A stretch of 64,000 nucleotides of DNA from JBGCEZ01 sp045106735 (lineage in GTDB: Bacteria > Planctomycetota > Phycisphaerae > Phycisphaerales > SM1A02), in the NCBI GenBank assembly GCA_045106735.1, contig JBGCEZ010000005.1, positions 16,900 to 80,899 of the forward strand, in the 5' to 3' direction. This document shows positions 1-9,072 of this stretch, piece after piece. The translations under genes and the position numbers were made by a program. The notes beneath the pieces are model-generated. The model was given only the letters and a program-made list of their open reading frames with translations. It was not told the origin of the DNA and ran no database searches. How positions within the stretch are numbered: the stretch's first letter is position 1; every line of letters starts with the position of its first letter.

Positions 1-671
1 TCAGCCGCATGGTCTTCGAGATGCAGGAGCCGTCGATCGCGTCGGTCACCGATCCGATTCTGCGGTCGTACGAGGCGGGCTTGACCGAGTCGCTCCGCCG
101 CCGGCACGCCGCCTGGGTCGACATGGACTCCCTGATGGCCCAAATGGCCGTGAGCTCGGCCGAAGGTGGCGAGTTCTGGTCGGGCATCCAGCCGGCCCGC
201 AGCGCGATCCGGGCGGCCCGCTCCGCCCTCGTCGACCTCAACCGCGCCACCCTCGAGCAGATCGCCGCGACGATCGGCACGCCCCTCGGCGAGGAGATGC
301 AGAGCCGGTACAAGCGCATGGCGTACGCTCGGGCCTACCGGGATCGCAATGGCGCCGAACCGTCCCTGATGGCCGCGATGGAACTCGACTCGATGGACGA
401 CGGCCGCCGCATCCAGATCGGACGGCTGCTGGCCGAGTATCGCCCCGAGTACCGCCGCCTGAGCGACGCGATCGTCGAGCTGCGCCGGGCCGAGGCCGAC
501 GAGCGCGGCGACTGGCAGGATCGCTGGCAGCGAAGCATCCAGCGGCGCGTCCGCCAGGAGCAACTCGAGTTCGAGCGGGATGAATTCAGCAGCCGAACCC
601 TCCGCCGCCTGCGGGTCGCCCTGTCGGACGAGGAGGCCTTCGCCGTCGGATTCCGCGTCGATCAGCGCTGA
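1..671 (+). CDS. C-terminal part of a coiled-coil-rich protein, paralogous to the next gene (5' truncated by window)
   Basis: The frame is open from the window edge, so the gene almost certainly begins upstream; the first ATG inside is at 9. The visible 220 residues are Arg/Glu/Ala-rich and predicted helical. The last ~85 residues resemble the C-terminus of the next gene: both carry a RLLAEYR segment, then a charged stretch, then FERDEFSSRT here against FERGEFSTRA there, and a hydrophobic-charged tail. The match covers only the end of the 851-residue neighbour, which supports truncation by the window rather than a short gene. Function is unknown. The neighbour is exported, so this protein may be too, but no signal peptide can be seen in the fragment. 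Confidence 0.8.
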   Translation, partial: SRMVFEMQEPSIASVTDPILRSYEAGLTESLRRRHAAWVDMDSLMAQMAVSSAEGGEFWSGIQPARSAIRAARSALVDLNRATLEQIAATIGTPLGEEMQSRYKRMAYARAYRDRNGAEPSLMAAMELDSMDDGRRIQIGRLLAEYRPEYRRLSDAIVELRRAEADERGDWQDRWQRSIQRRVRQEQLEFERDEFSSRTLRRLRVALSDEEAFAVGFRVDQR

Positions 672-808
672 ATCCGCGCGAGGCCGAGGGCAAAAACAGG
701 GGATTCGCGTCGAATGCGCGGCCGGTGAATCGTACTGTCCGGGCGTCGGCGTCTTTCTGCGTGGGTGCGCGGTCGCCGCCGGCAGTACGTGCGAGGAGCC
801 CCAGAACG

Positions 809-3364
809 ATGTTGCATTCCGCCCCGACGGGGCGAGGACGCCGGCCCAGCCTCTTGGTTGTGGTCTTGGCCCTCGTCGTCGCCGCGCTGATTCCGGCCCC
901 CATGGCCATGGCCCAGCTCGGAGGCCCCGCGGCCCCCGGCCCCATCAGCAGCCGGGAGCTGAATGGCTACGCGGAAATGCTGGGCCTCACCCCCCAGCAG
1001 CGTGCCGCCCTCGACCCACTGCACGATGCGTACAAGCGGCAGTACGACACGTTCCGCCGCACGGATGTGGTCGAGTTCGAGGCACTGGAACGCGAAACGA
1101 ACCTGAACGGCGGACTCGACGTGTCCCGCGAGGAGGTCGCAACCCTCTTCGACGCGTCCGATCGCCTGCTCCGGCAGGTCGCCCGATTCGACCAGCAGTT
1201 CTTTGACCAGGCCCAGTCGGTGTTGACGCCGGCCCAGGCCGCTCGCCTGCCGCGGGTACGCCTGGCCCGCGAACGTACGCGGCTCGATACCGGCAACCCA
1301 TTCGGCGGCATGCCAGGCATGCAGATCGTCGACCTGGCCGTCGTCAGCGGCCGAACGATCCGGAACCTGACGCCGGCCGAACAGGCTGAACTCGACGGCA
1401 TCATGATCCCCTACGAGCAGCGACTGACGCGGCACCGCTCCAAGACGCGGAAAGCCACCCAGACCATGATGCTCAACATCCTCGACTCGTTCGAGAATGC
1501 CGGACTCATGGGCATCACCGAAGAAGAGATGCAGACCGACCCCGAGATCATGGCCGCGGTCATGGAGGTGGCCCAAACCGCCTTCACCGACGCGAGCCGC
1601 GAACTGGCCGATGCCTCGGCCGACGCCACCAAGTCCAACCTCCGCACCATGTTCACCGTGATGCGGACGGTCCCCGTCGCCCAAGCCCGCGGATTCCGCC
1701 GCGAAATCATGGCCAACGGCGGAATCGCCGGCGCCTTTGGGCTGCCGTGGCCCTCCGATGCCTGGGCCGACGCCCTGCGGATTGGCGACCTCGACAGCCT
1801 GCGCCCCGCGGTGCAAGCCGGACTGGAGTCCAGCTTTGCCAATGAGCTCGCGACCTCCGAGCCGCTGATCCGGCGGGCCGGCGAAGCGTTCTCCGGCCTC
1901 TCGCCAATGGACGGGAGCGGGATGCAGGAAGCGGTCCAGGAAGCCCAGAAGGCGACCGAGTCGCTGCTCGAACGGATGGCCGCACTCACCGAGACGGCCA
2001 ACGCCGAGATCGCGGCCTTGCTCGGGGAAGACTGGCGCAGCCGCATTTCAACCGGGAACGGCGACGATGTCGATGGCGCGATCTTCCCCAGCGGCTTTGC
2101 CTTCGGCGGCGCCGTCGACAGCGCCACCCTCTCCGCCCCGGTGTCCAACTTTGAGAACGGCCGCTTCGACTCGATGCTGCCTGGCCGCGTGCCGTGGTCC
2201 GATCTGGACCAGGCGGTTGGTGCATCCGACGCGGGTGACGAAGCGATTGCCGCCGCCGAGGCCGCGTACGAAACCTATCGCAACGCGTTCAACGAACTGC
2301 CGACCTTCGCGACCCTGCGCGAGAAGACGTCCGCCCGGCAGCAAATGATGTACGGCGACGAACGAACCAGCGACATCGACGCAATCGCCGCCGCGTCGCG
2401 CAGCGTCAACCAAGCTCGCCGGGCCGCGATGGGCGAACTTGAAGGCCTGGACACCACGCTCTTTGCCGCGGCGACCGAAGCCTCCGGCGGCGATCCAACG
2501 GGATCGATCGCGCGGCTCGCCCAGCGCCGGGCGCGGGAGCGGTGGATGAGCGGCGCGGAATTCGCGGCCGTCTCCACCGCCGACGCACGGGCCGCGGGCA
2601 TGGACCCGTACACGGTCGTGACCAGCGCCAACCTCCCGGCATCGGACGAAGCGATCGCCTTCGACGTACTGGACCAGTGGTCGCAGTCCACCATCGACCT
2701 GGCCCAGCAGTCGTACGAGTCGCGCCTGCAGTTCGATGTGGCCCAGCAGAATCTGCAGATCCGCTTGCGAGCGGTTCAGGAATCGATGACGACCGACGGC
2801 GAAGACTTCGACACCGAAGAGTGGCAGGAGCTGTACGCCGAGTACCAGGAGACGCCTCAGCAGGAACTCAATGCCTCGCTCGAGCGCATCAGCGAGAGCC
2901 TGCATGCGGTCAGCGAACAGATCGCGTCATCCGTATCGCCGGACGGCCGCCGCCAGTTCGAACTGGCCATGCGAACGGCCCGCTACCCCACGGTCTACAA
3001 CGACCCGGCGTGCGTCATCGGGCACCTCGAACGCGCCCTGGAACTTGACGATCTGGATCCGGACCAGGCCGCGCGTCTCGCCCGCTTGCTGGCCGAATAC
3101 CGCGAGCAGTGGACCGGGGCGACGGATCGCATCGTCGAGATGATCCGCACCGTCCGCCGGAACACGATGAGCTTGCAAGGCGCGGACTGGCGCGAACTGC
3201 AGGCCAAGGACCGCGAGCTCACGGAGCTGTCATTCGAACGCGGGGAGTTTTCCACGCGGGCGGCGAACCAGATCCGCCTCGTCCTGCGCGAAGACCAGAT
3301 CGTCCGCCTTGGCGGCCTGCCGGACCCCGACGCCGAATCCAGTATCAGCGTCTGGTCGTTCTGA
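809..3364 (+). CDS. Large exported helical protein of unknown function, paralogue of the upstream gene
   Basis: The product has 851 residues from the ATG at 809. This start is preferred over the in-frame ATG at 725 because a GAGG-containing stretch lies about 9 nt upstream (793-800) and the protein then opens with a normal signal peptide: basic residues, a run SLLVVVLALVVAALI, and an Ala-x-Ala-type cleavage region ending MAMAQ. The rest is long, charged and Ala-rich, with segments of coiled-coil character and no catalytic motif I recognise. Two LTPxQ-type stretches (LTPQQRAAL near residue 50, LTPAEQAEL near 195) recall short helical motifs of periplasmic Spy/LTXXQ-like proteins; this is only a resemblance. 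The C-terminus is homologous to the upstream gene, so this looks like a tandem duplication. It probably acts in the periplasm. Confidence 0.85.
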   Translation: MLHSAPTGRGRRPSLLVVVLALVVAALIPAPMAMAQLGGPAAPGPISSRELNGYAEMLGLTPQQRAALDPLHDAYKRQYDTFRRTDVVEFEALERETNLNGGLDVSREEVATLFDASDRLLRQVARFDQQFFDQAQSVLTPAQAARLPRVRLARERTRLDTGNPFGGMPGMQIVDLAVVSGRTIRNLTPAEQAELDGIMIPYEQRLTRHRSKTRKATQTMMLNILDSFENAGLMGITEEEMQTDPEIMAAVMEVAQTAFTDASRELADASADATKSNLRTMFTVMRTVPVAQARGFRREIMANGGIAGAFGLPWPSDAWADALRIGDLDSLRPAVQAGLESSFANELATSEPLIRRAGEAFSGLSPMDGSGMQEAVQEAQKATESLLERMAALTETANAEIAALLGEDWRSRISTGNGDDVDGAIFPSGFAFGGAVDSATLSAPVSNFENGRFDSMLPGRVPWSDLDQAVGASDAGDEAIAAAEAAYETYRNAFNELPTFATLREKTSARQQMMYGDERTSDIDAIAAASRSVNQARRAAMGELEGLDTTLFAAATEASGGDPTGSIARLAQRRARERWMSGAEFAAVSTADARAAGMDPYTVVTSANLPASDEAIAFDVLDQWSQSTIDLAQQSYESRLQFDVAQQNLQIRLRAVQESMTTDGEDFDTEEWQELYAEYQETPQQELNASLERISESLHAVSEQIASSVSPDGRRQFELAMRTARYPTVYNDPACVIGHLERALELDDLDPDQAARLARLLAEYREQWTGATDRIVEMIRTVRRNTMSLQGADWRELQAKDRELTELSFERGEFSTRAANQIRLVLREDQIVRLGGLPDPDAESSISVWSF

Positions 3365-3579
3365 GTCCGCCGGCGAGGGGGACGACCGCACGCGACCGCT
3401 GAGGTTGCCGAGCGTCGGGCGGCCGGCTCGCCGTTTGGTCAGCCGACCGCATTCGAGCCCACGCAAGCCGCTCGGTGGATGCCCGTGCCGGGGCACCACC
3501 GGGCGGCTGCTCGATGGGCCTGAAACCCCACCCCGTGCCCCCGAAACCGCCGGTTCGCCGAACGGCGAGCCTCGGGCCG

Positions 3580-3585
3580 TATCAT
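3580..3585 (+). promoter_or_regulatory. Possible -10 element for panB
   Basis: TATCAT lies 51 nt before the panB start. The same hexamer precedes the first clpP gene at 17155-17160. No good -35 box is visible at 16-18 bp, so this rests on the -10 match and its position only. Confidence 0.3.
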
Positions 3586-3636
3586 GCTGGGCCCGCCGGG
3601 ACTTCCGATCCGGCCTCGCCTTCCCCGGAGTGCTGC

Positions 3637-4602
3637 ATGCAGCCGCCCCCCCTCACCGAGACTTCCGTGCCGCCCGGCGCGTCGCCCGGCTCCGGAGCCG
3701 CGGCCACCCCCGGCCCCGGATCCAGCCCCGCGCCCGGCGCTGGCGCATCCAGCTCCGCCGCCGCCCATCCCGACCGCTTGACGCGGCGGGTCACGGTCCG
3801 CACGCTCCGCGCGATGGTCGAGGCCGGGACACCCTTCGCCTGCCTCACCGCCTACGACGCGGTCACCGCCCGCTGGCTCGAGCGCGGCGGCGTTCCCGTG
3901 TTGCTGGTCGGCGACACCGCGGCCGAGATGGTCCTGGGATTCGACGGCACGATCCGGGCCCCGCTCGATTTCATGCTGATGATCACCGCCGCGGTTCGCC
4001 GCGGGGCGCCCCGGGCGTTCATCCTGGGCGACATGCCCTTCATGAGCTACCAGGCCTCGCCCGATGACGCGATGGTCAACGCCGGCCGGTTCCTGACCGA
4101 AGGTTTCGCCGACGCGGTCAAGCTTGAAGTCGACGGCGAAGATGCCCCGCTCGTTCGCCGCATGGCCCGCGCCGGAATTCCCGTCGTCGCCCACATCGGC
4201 TGTCGCCCCCAGCACGTCAAGCTCAGCGGGTACCGCACCGCCGGCACCACCGCGGCGGAAGCCCGGGCCATGATCGACGATGCTCGCCGCCTGGAGGATG
4301 CCGGGTCGACGATGCTGCTCATCGAAGCCGCCCCCGACGAAGTCTCCGCGCGGATCGTCGAACAGACGAGCCTGCCGGTGATTGGCTGCGGGGCCGGCCC
4401 GGCCTGCCACGGCCAGATCGTCGTCACCCAAGACTTGCTCGGGCTGACCGATCGTCAGCCCTCGTTCGCCACGCCCATGCGAGACCTGGGCACCGCGATG
4501 GTCGGCTTTGCCGCCGATTGGCGAAATCGCGTGGGATCGCGCGATCTCGGACCGCACCCGTACCGAATGAAGGCCGGCGAAGCCGAACGCCTGGACGATT
4601 GA
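3637..4602 (+). CDS. panB: 3-methyl-2-oxobutanoate hydroxymethyltransferase (ketopantoate hydroxymethyltransferase)
   Basis: PanB transfers a hydroxymethyl group from 5,10-methylene-THF to 2-oxoisovalerate, giving ketopantoate, the first committed step of pantothenate synthesis in the cytoplasm. The ATG at 3637 (321 aa) has GGAG at 3627-3630, six nt upstream; the open frame extends to 3475 but that part is Pro-rich. Family landmarks are present: LTAYDA, VGD (Mg ligand Asp), the ILGDMPFMSY block with the second Asp, KLE (third ligand), HIGCRPQ, a catalytic-type Glu in LLIEAAP, and GQIVVTQDLLGL. The VGD region is divergent (VGDTAAEMVLGF rather than the usual VGDSLG type). About 45 N-terminal residues are a Pro/Gly/Ala/Ser low-complexity extension absent from typical ~265-residue PanB. 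The HtrA-like gene follows after 30 nt, probably in one transcript. Confidence 0.9.
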   Translation: MQPPPLTETSVPPGASPGSGAAATPGPGSSPAPGAGASSSAAAHPDRLTRRVTVRTLRAMVEAGTPFACLTAYDAVTARWLERGGVPVLLVGDTAAEMVLGFDGTIRAPLDFMLMITAAVRRGAPRAFILGDMPFMSYQASPDDAMVNAGRFLTEGFADAVKLEVDGEDAPLVRRMARAGIPVVAHIGCRPQHVKLSGYRTAGTTAAEARAMIDDARRLEDAGSTMLLIEAAPDEVSARIVEQTSLPVIGCGAGPACHGQIVVTQDLLGLTDRQPSFATPMRDLGTAMVGFAADWRNRVGSRDLGPHPYRMKAGEAERLDD

Positions 4603-4632
4603 CGCCGCGCTGCGGCCGGAGACCTTCCCGTC

Positions 4633-6198
4633 ATGCGATTGCCCCGTGAGTATGGCCCGAGCCTCGTGGTGCTCGGCGCCGCGGCCACCGTGCTGTTGGT
4701 CGGCCCGCGGCTTGTCCGCCAACTGGCGTACCAGCGCGATGCCTCCCGCATCGAGCTCGCGAGCGAGCGACTGCAGGTCGGCAACATCTTGGACGAGATG
4801 AATCAGGCCTTCCGCGACATTGCGGTCAAAGTCGAACCTTCGGTGGTGCACATCGCCGCCCGCCAGGCACGGTCCGACGGCGGCTCGGGCATGAGTACCG
4901 GGTCCGGCTGGGTCTACGACGCCGACGGCCACATCGTCACCAACTACCACGTGATCGCGAACACCAGCGAAGTGGACGTGCAGCTGTCGGCCGGCCGGAT
5001 TCTCGACGCCGAGCTCGTCGGCTCCGATCCGCTCACCGACATTGCCGTGCTCCGCGTCGACCCCGAGTTTCTCCATCCGGCCACCCGCGGCGACGTCGCG
5101 GAGCCGGTCGAGCAGGGCGATATGGTCTTTGCGTTCGGTTCGCCGTTCGACTTCCGGTTCTCGATGAGCGCGGGCGTGGTGTCCGGCAAGGACCGGGCCG
5201 CCGGGGTGATTCGAGACGCCGGTGTCGCGGGGTACGAGAACTTCATTCAAACCGATGCGGCGATCAATCCCGGAAATTCGGGCGGCCCGCTCACCGACCA
5301 CCGCGGCGACGTCATCGGCATGAACACCGCCATTGCCACGCGGTCAACGCCAGGCAGCGGTGAGCCTGGCCAGTTCGCCGGCATCGGCTTGGCCATTCCG
5401 CTGGAAATGATCGAGCCCATCGTTGGCCAGATCATCGACCGAGGTTTCGTAACCCGCGGCTTCTTGGGCATCGAACTCAACACGATCACCGACGAGAACC
5501 GAATCGAGAGCGGCTGGAACGGCGACGGCGTGCTCGTGGTCGACGTGACCGCCGACGGACCCGCCGCGGGGGCAGGGCTCGAGCACGGCGACATCATCAC
5601 CGAGATCAACGGCGAACGCGTGGCGACCGGCGAGCAGCTTCGCGCCCGCGTCGCGCAGATGGCGCCCGGGAGCGAGATGTCCGTGGTGGTGCAGCGGGCC
5701 CGCGTCCCCTGGCACCGGCGCCTCCGCCAACGGGATGTCTTGCCGACCGTCCCCGCCGGACAGCCGCGGAATCCCGATGAGCCGGCCGAACTTGTGTTCG
5801 ACGTGGTGCTCGATGAACTCGACACGTTGCGGCAGTTTGGCTCACTGTCACCGTCGGCCCCGCTCGACACCATCCCCGCCCTCGGGATTCGGTCGATGCA
5901 GACGTACACACCCGAGATGGCTCGCCGGGACGGCCGCCCGTTCACGCCCGGCGTCCTGATGGACCTCGACCTCCCGTCGCCGCCCAACCGCCGTCCATTC
6001 TCGGGACTCATCCTCGCCGACCGGGCCAACGGTCGGGACATTCGAACGGTTGAAGAGCTGGGCGCGATTCTTCGCACCAGCGACATGCGTCGTCTGCGGG
6101 GGCGGAGCCGCGGCGTGTACATCTTCGGCACCCTTCCCAATGGCCGCCGTGACCAGGTCCGGCTGTTTGATCTGCGTGGCCTCCGTGACGACCGATGA
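4633..6198 (+). CDS. HtrA/DegP-type serine protease with PDZ domain, membrane-anchored
   Basis: The S1C-family protease has 521 residues. An N-terminal hydrophobic segment (about residues 10-28) is followed directly by charged sequence without a clear cleavage site, so it is probably a membrane anchor with the protease in the periplasm. The trypsin-like triad is visible: His106 in TNYHVI, Asp136 in LTDIAVL and Ser216 in NPGNSGGPL. A PDZ-like domain follows (about residues 275-365; GFLGIEL and GLEHGDIITEINGE). About 150 further residues form a C-terminal region without a second clear PDZ consensus. The role is protein quality control outside the cytoplasm. A GGAG-like site sits upstream of the start. 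The gene follows panB after 30 nt, and its 3' end overlaps the ABC ATPase frame. Confidence 0.9.
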   Translation: MRLPREYGPSLVVLGAAATVLLVGPRLVRQLAYQRDASRIELASERLQVGNILDEMNQAFRDIAVKVEPSVVHIAARQARSDGGSGMSTGSGWVYDADGHIVTNYHVIANTSEVDVQLSAGRILDAELVGSDPLTDIAVLRVDPEFLHPATRGDVAEPVEQGDMVFAFGSPFDFRFSMSAGVVSGKDRAAGVIRDAGVAGYENFIQTDAAINPGNSGGPLTDHRGDVIGMNTAIATRSTPGSGEPGQFAGIGLAIPLEMIEPIVGQIIDRGFVTRGFLGIELNTITDENRIESGWNGDGVLVVDVTADGPAAGAGLEHGDIITEINGERVATGEQLRARVAQMAPGSEMSVVVQRARVPWHRRLRQRDVLPTVPAGQPRNPDEPAELVFDVVLDELDTLRQFGSLSPSAPLDTIPALGIRSMQTYTPEMARRDGRPFTPGVLMDLDLPSPPNRRPFSGLILADRANGRDIRTVEELGAILRTSDMRRLRGRSRGVYIFGTLPNGRRDQVRLFDLRGLRDDR

Positions 6199-7249
6199 CG
6201 TCGGCGGGGCGGGCGCAAGAGGGGTCGCGGCAGGCGTGCGCGACTTGGCTGATGGGGACGACGTGGCTGATGCGGCTGACGTGGCTGACGCGGCTGACGC
6301 GGCTGACGCGGCTGACGTGAGGAATACGATTGACGCGGCCGGTGTGGCGGGCGCGGACGGCGCGGCAGAGGAGGCCGACCCGGCAGGCGCGGCCGATCCC
6401 GGCGTTCCGCGCCTGGCTGTCACCGGACTCACGGTTCGCCTCGGGCCGGGACGCGGCCACACGATCGTGCACGGAGTCGGGTTTTCGATCGCCCCCGGGC
6501 AGACGCTGTCCCTGGTGGGCGCGAGCGGCTCGGGCAAGACGACGATTGGCCGAGCGGTTCTGCAGCTGGTGCCGATCGCCGGCGGGCGGGTCAAGCTGGA
6601 CGGCGTGGACCTGGCCGATCGGCGCGGAAAGGCCCTGCGAGACGTCCGGCGGGGCATGCAAATGGTCTGGCAGGATCCGGCCGGGTCGCTGGATCCACGG
6701 ATGCGCATCGGCGACCAGGTGGCCGAACCGCTGCGGGTGCACGGAATCGCCGGCCGGGTCGAGGCCCGGCGCCGGGCGGCATCGCTGCTCGACCGCTGCG
6801 GATTGCCGACCGACTGCGTTGATCGATACCCGGCGGCATTCTCCGGCGGGCAGCGGCAACGCATCGCCATCGCCCGGGCCCTGATCCTTGAGCCCGGTCT
6901 CCTGGTGTGCGACGAGCCAACGTCAGCGCTCGACGTCCACGTCCGGCAAGGCATCATGGATTTGCTGGCCGAAGTCCAGGCGGAACGCGGGCTCTCGATG
7001 CTGTTCATCACGCATGATCTGCCGCTGGCCGCCGGCCTGGGTGGCTCGGTCGCGGTGCTGGACCGCGGCCAGATCGTCGAAATGGGCGGTTCCGCGGTGC
7101 TCCGATCGCCCAAACACCCCGTCACGCGAGCGTTGATCGACGCGGTTCCGGCGGATCACCCGAGCCGATCGCGCATTCGGGGGGCCACTTGTGACGAGTC
7201 GCCGGCGATGGCCCCGGGCCACGCGGGAGCGGTATCCTCGGCCCCGTGA
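6185..7249 (+). CDS. ABC transporter ATP-binding protein, dipeptide/oligopeptide (OppF/DppF) type
   Basis: All nucleotide-binding motifs are present: Walker A GASGSGKTT, Q-loop in WQDPAGSLDPR, signature FSGGQRQRIAIARAL, Walker B VCDEPTSALD and the H-loop ITHD. The WQDPxxSLDPR sequence is characteristic of the OppF/DppF branch that energises peptide or nickel importers. No permease, partner ATPase or binding protein is nearby, so the transport partner is unknown. The start is uncertain: GTG at 6185 overlaps the htrA stop by 14 nt, giving 354 aa, while the frame is open to ATGs at 6140 and 6050. The first ~75 residues are not ABC sequence but an Ala/Asp-rich run from a 9-bp tandem repeat, so a later GTG (for example at 6317) is possible. 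Confidence 0.85.
   Translation: MTTDDVGGAGARGVAAGVRDLADGDDVADAADVADAADAADAADVRNTIDAAGVAGADGAAEEADPAGAADPGVPRLAVTGLTVRLGPGRGHTIVHGVGFSIAPGQTLSLVGASGSGKTTIGRAVLQLVPIAGGRVKLDGVDLADRRGKALRDVRRGMQMVWQDPAGSLDPRMRIGDQVAEPLRVHGIAGRVEARRRAASLLDRCGLPTDCVDRYPAAFSGGQRQRIAIARALILEPGLLVCDEPTSALDVHVRQGIMDLLAEVQAERGLSMLFITHDLPLAAGLGGSVAVLDRGQIVEMGGSAVLRSPKHPVTRALIDAVPADHPSRSRIRGATCDESPAMAPGHAGAVSSAP
6263..6316 (+). repeat. 9-bp tandem repeat, six copies, in the 5' part of the ABC ATPase gene
   Basis: Six consecutive units of G(T/C)GGCTGA(T/C) encode alternating Val/Ala-Ala-Asp. The unit is a multiple of three, so copy-number change would lengthen the Ala/Asp tract without a frameshift. Confidence 0.9.
7233..7238 (+). 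promoter_or_regulatory. Possible -10 element for thyA
   Basis: TATCCT lies in the last codons of the ABC gene and would give a thyA leader of about 85 nt. The same hexamer is the -10-like box directly before upp. No clear -35 box is seen. Confidence 0.25.
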
Positions 7250-7330
7250 CCACCCGGTCATGGGCGACGTGGCCGCCAGCAGCAGCGGCCCCCGGCCGAC
7301 TGGCCCGCCCGTTCCCCAACGAGGCCCGCC

Positions 7331-8125
7331 ATGCGTTCGTATCTCGACCTGATGCAGCACATCCTTGACGAAGGCGTCGAGCGCGGCGACCGGACCGGAA
7401 CCGGCACGCGTGGGGTCTTTGGCCCGCAGTTGCGTTTCGATCTGGCCGAGGGCTTTCCGCTGGTGACCACCAAGAAGGTGCACCTGCGATCGATCATCCA
7501 CGAGTTGCTGTGGTTCCTTCGCGGCGAGACAAACGTGCGCTCGCTGCAAGCCGAAGGCGTCAGCATCTGGGATGAGTGGGCCGACGCCGAGGGCGACCTC
7601 GGCCCCGTGTACGGCAAGCAGTGGCGTTCGTGGGGCGCGGCCGATGGCACCGCCGTCGACCAGATTCGACAGGTCATCGACGCGATCCGCACCACGCCGA
7701 ATTCACGGCGGCTGGTGGTGAGTGCATGGAACCCCGCCGAACTGCCCGAGATGGCGCTCGCCCCCTGCCACGTGTTGTTCCAGTTCTACGTGGCCAATGG
7801 CCGCCTGAGTTGCCAGTTGTACCAACGCTCGGCCGACGTCTTTCTTGGCGTTCCGTTCAACATCGCCAGCTATGCCCTGCTCACCCTGATGATCGCCCAA
7901 GTCACGGACCTGCAGCCGGGCGAATTCGTGCACACCTTCGGCGACGCCCACCTGTACCTGAACCACCTCGAGCAGGCCCGTGAACAACTCAGCCGCACGC
8001 CGCGGTCTCTGCCCCGCATGCAACTCGACCCGTCGGTGAAGCACATCGACGAATTCCGCTACGAGCACTTCACGCTGCTCGGTTACGAACCACATCCGCG
8101 GATTGCCGCGCCGGTGGCGGTGTAG
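7331..8125 (+). CDS. thyA: Thymidylate synthase
   Basis: ThyA converts dUMP and 5,10-methylene-THF to dTMP and dihydrofolate. At 264 residues it has exactly the length of the E. coli enzyme and aligns along its whole length. It has the RTGTGT loop, the catalytic cysteine at residue 146 (LAPCHVLFQF), the QRSADVFLGVPFNIASYA block, and the conserved HTFGDAHLYLNH and YEPHPRI ends. GAGG-like sequence precedes the ATG. A -10-like TATCCT lies about 93 nt upstream within the ABC gene, so it may have its own promoter. The presence of ThyA implies a need for dihydrofolate reductase, which is not in this window. Confidence 0.97.
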   Translation: MRSYLDLMQHILDEGVERGDRTGTGTRGVFGPQLRFDLAEGFPLVTTKKVHLRSIIHELLWFLRGETNVRSLQAEGVSIWDEWADAEGDLGPVYGKQWRSWGAADGTAVDQIRQVIDAIRTTPNSRRLVVSAWNPAELPEMALAPCHVLFQFYVANGRLSCQLYQRSADVFLGVPFNIASYALLTLMIAQVTDLQPGEFVHTFGDAHLYLNHLEQAREQLSRTPRSLPRMQLDPSVKHIDEFRYEHFTLLGYEPHPRIAAPVAV

Positions 8126-8211
8126 AGCCGGGGGGGAGGTCCTGGGCACCTCGCTCCCGTTGCGACGGCCCGGTCTGCCCGCAGCCCCTCGCCGAGACAG
8201 CAGGTTCCGCC

Positions 8212-9072
8212 ATGCCCGAAACCTCGACCATCGACCCGTCCGCTGAACCGCTCACCACGGACGGCATCGCGGCGACGCTCCGATCCGTCGGGGCCGATGC
8301 ATGCCCGGTGCTGCTCGTCCACTGTTCGTTGTCCGCCCTCGGGTGGGTCTGCGGCGGGGCAACGGCGGTCATCCAGGCCGTGTTGTCCGTCGCCGGCGAC
8401 GAGGGCACGATCGTGATGCCCGCCCATTCGGCCGAGTATTCCGACCCGAAGAACTGGGTGAATCCGCCGGTTCCCGAGGAATGGTGGGACACCATCCGCC
8501 GCACGATGCCGGCGTTCGACCCACGCACCACGCCCAGCCGTGAAATGGGGGCGGTCGCCGAAATCTTTCGCACTTGGCCAGGGACGGTGCGGAGCAATCA
8601 TCCGACGGCTTCGTTCGCCGCCCGCGGGCCGCTCGCCGCCGAGATCGTCCGCGACCAGCCGCTCGAGGATCCGCTCGGCGCGGACTCACCCCTCGCCCGA
8701 ATCGCAGCCGCCGGAGGATCTGTGCTCCTGCTCGGCGTCGGCCACGGATCCAACACCATGTTGCATCTGGCCGAGCGTTCCGCGTTCGGCTCGCAGCAAG
8801 CCACGAACTCGACGGGTTCCCCGATCGTCACGGATACCGGCCGGGCATGGCAACCGTTCGCCGAACCGGATGTCGACTCCGACGATTTTCCGGCCCTCGG
8901 CGAGCATCTTGATCAGGTTCTGAGAGGCGACGGCAACTCGCCGCCCGCAACCGCTTCTCTTGTCACGCGAGCGCTCGGGCCGGCGACCGTGACGCGGATG
9001 CTTGCCGCACCCGCGGTCAATCTTGCTGTTCCGTGGCTGCGCGACAACCGAACGAGGGATGGACGTGTCTGA
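8212..9072 (+). CDS. AAC(3)-family (aminoglycoside 3-N-acetyltransferase-like) protein
   Basis: The 286-residue product matches the AAC(3)/YokD antibiotic N-acetyltransferase family: an N-terminal block with VHCSLSALGWV and GGATAVIQAVL, then GDEGTIVMPAHS, the NHPTASFAARGP segment and LLGVGHGSNTMLHLAE, which corresponds to the family's acetyl-CoA/substrate region. Members use acetyl-CoA to acetylate amines. Many chromosomal homologues are not resistance genes and the natural substrate here is unknown. A GCAGG-type site precedes the ATG. The 3' end overlaps the next gene by 14 nt, which suggests coupled translation with the zinc-ribbon protein. Confidence 0.85.
   Translation: MPETSTIDPSAEPLTTDGIAATLRSVGADACPVLLVHCSLSALGWVCGGATAVIQAVLSVAGDEGTIVMPAHSAEYSDPKNWVNPPVPEEWWDTIRRTMPAFDPRTTPSREMGAVAEIFRTWPGTVRSNHPTASFAARGPLAAEIVRDQPLEDPLGADSPLARIAAAGGSVLLLGVGHGSNTMLHLAERSAFGSQQATNSTGSPIVTDTGRAWQPFAEPDVDSDDFPALGEHLDQVLRGDGNSPPATASLVTRALGPATVTRMLAAPAVNLAVPWLRDNRTRDGRV

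Noticed and set aside
3439..5301. A 620-residue minus-strand open frame opposite panB and the HtrA-type gene
   Set aside because: PanB and HtrA motifs are both on the plus strand; the minus frame is a GC-driven shadow.
8212..9072. An acquired aminoglycoside-resistance gene
   Set aside because: No mobile element, integron site or composition change surrounds it; it looks like a chromosomal AAC(3)-family member of unknown substrate.
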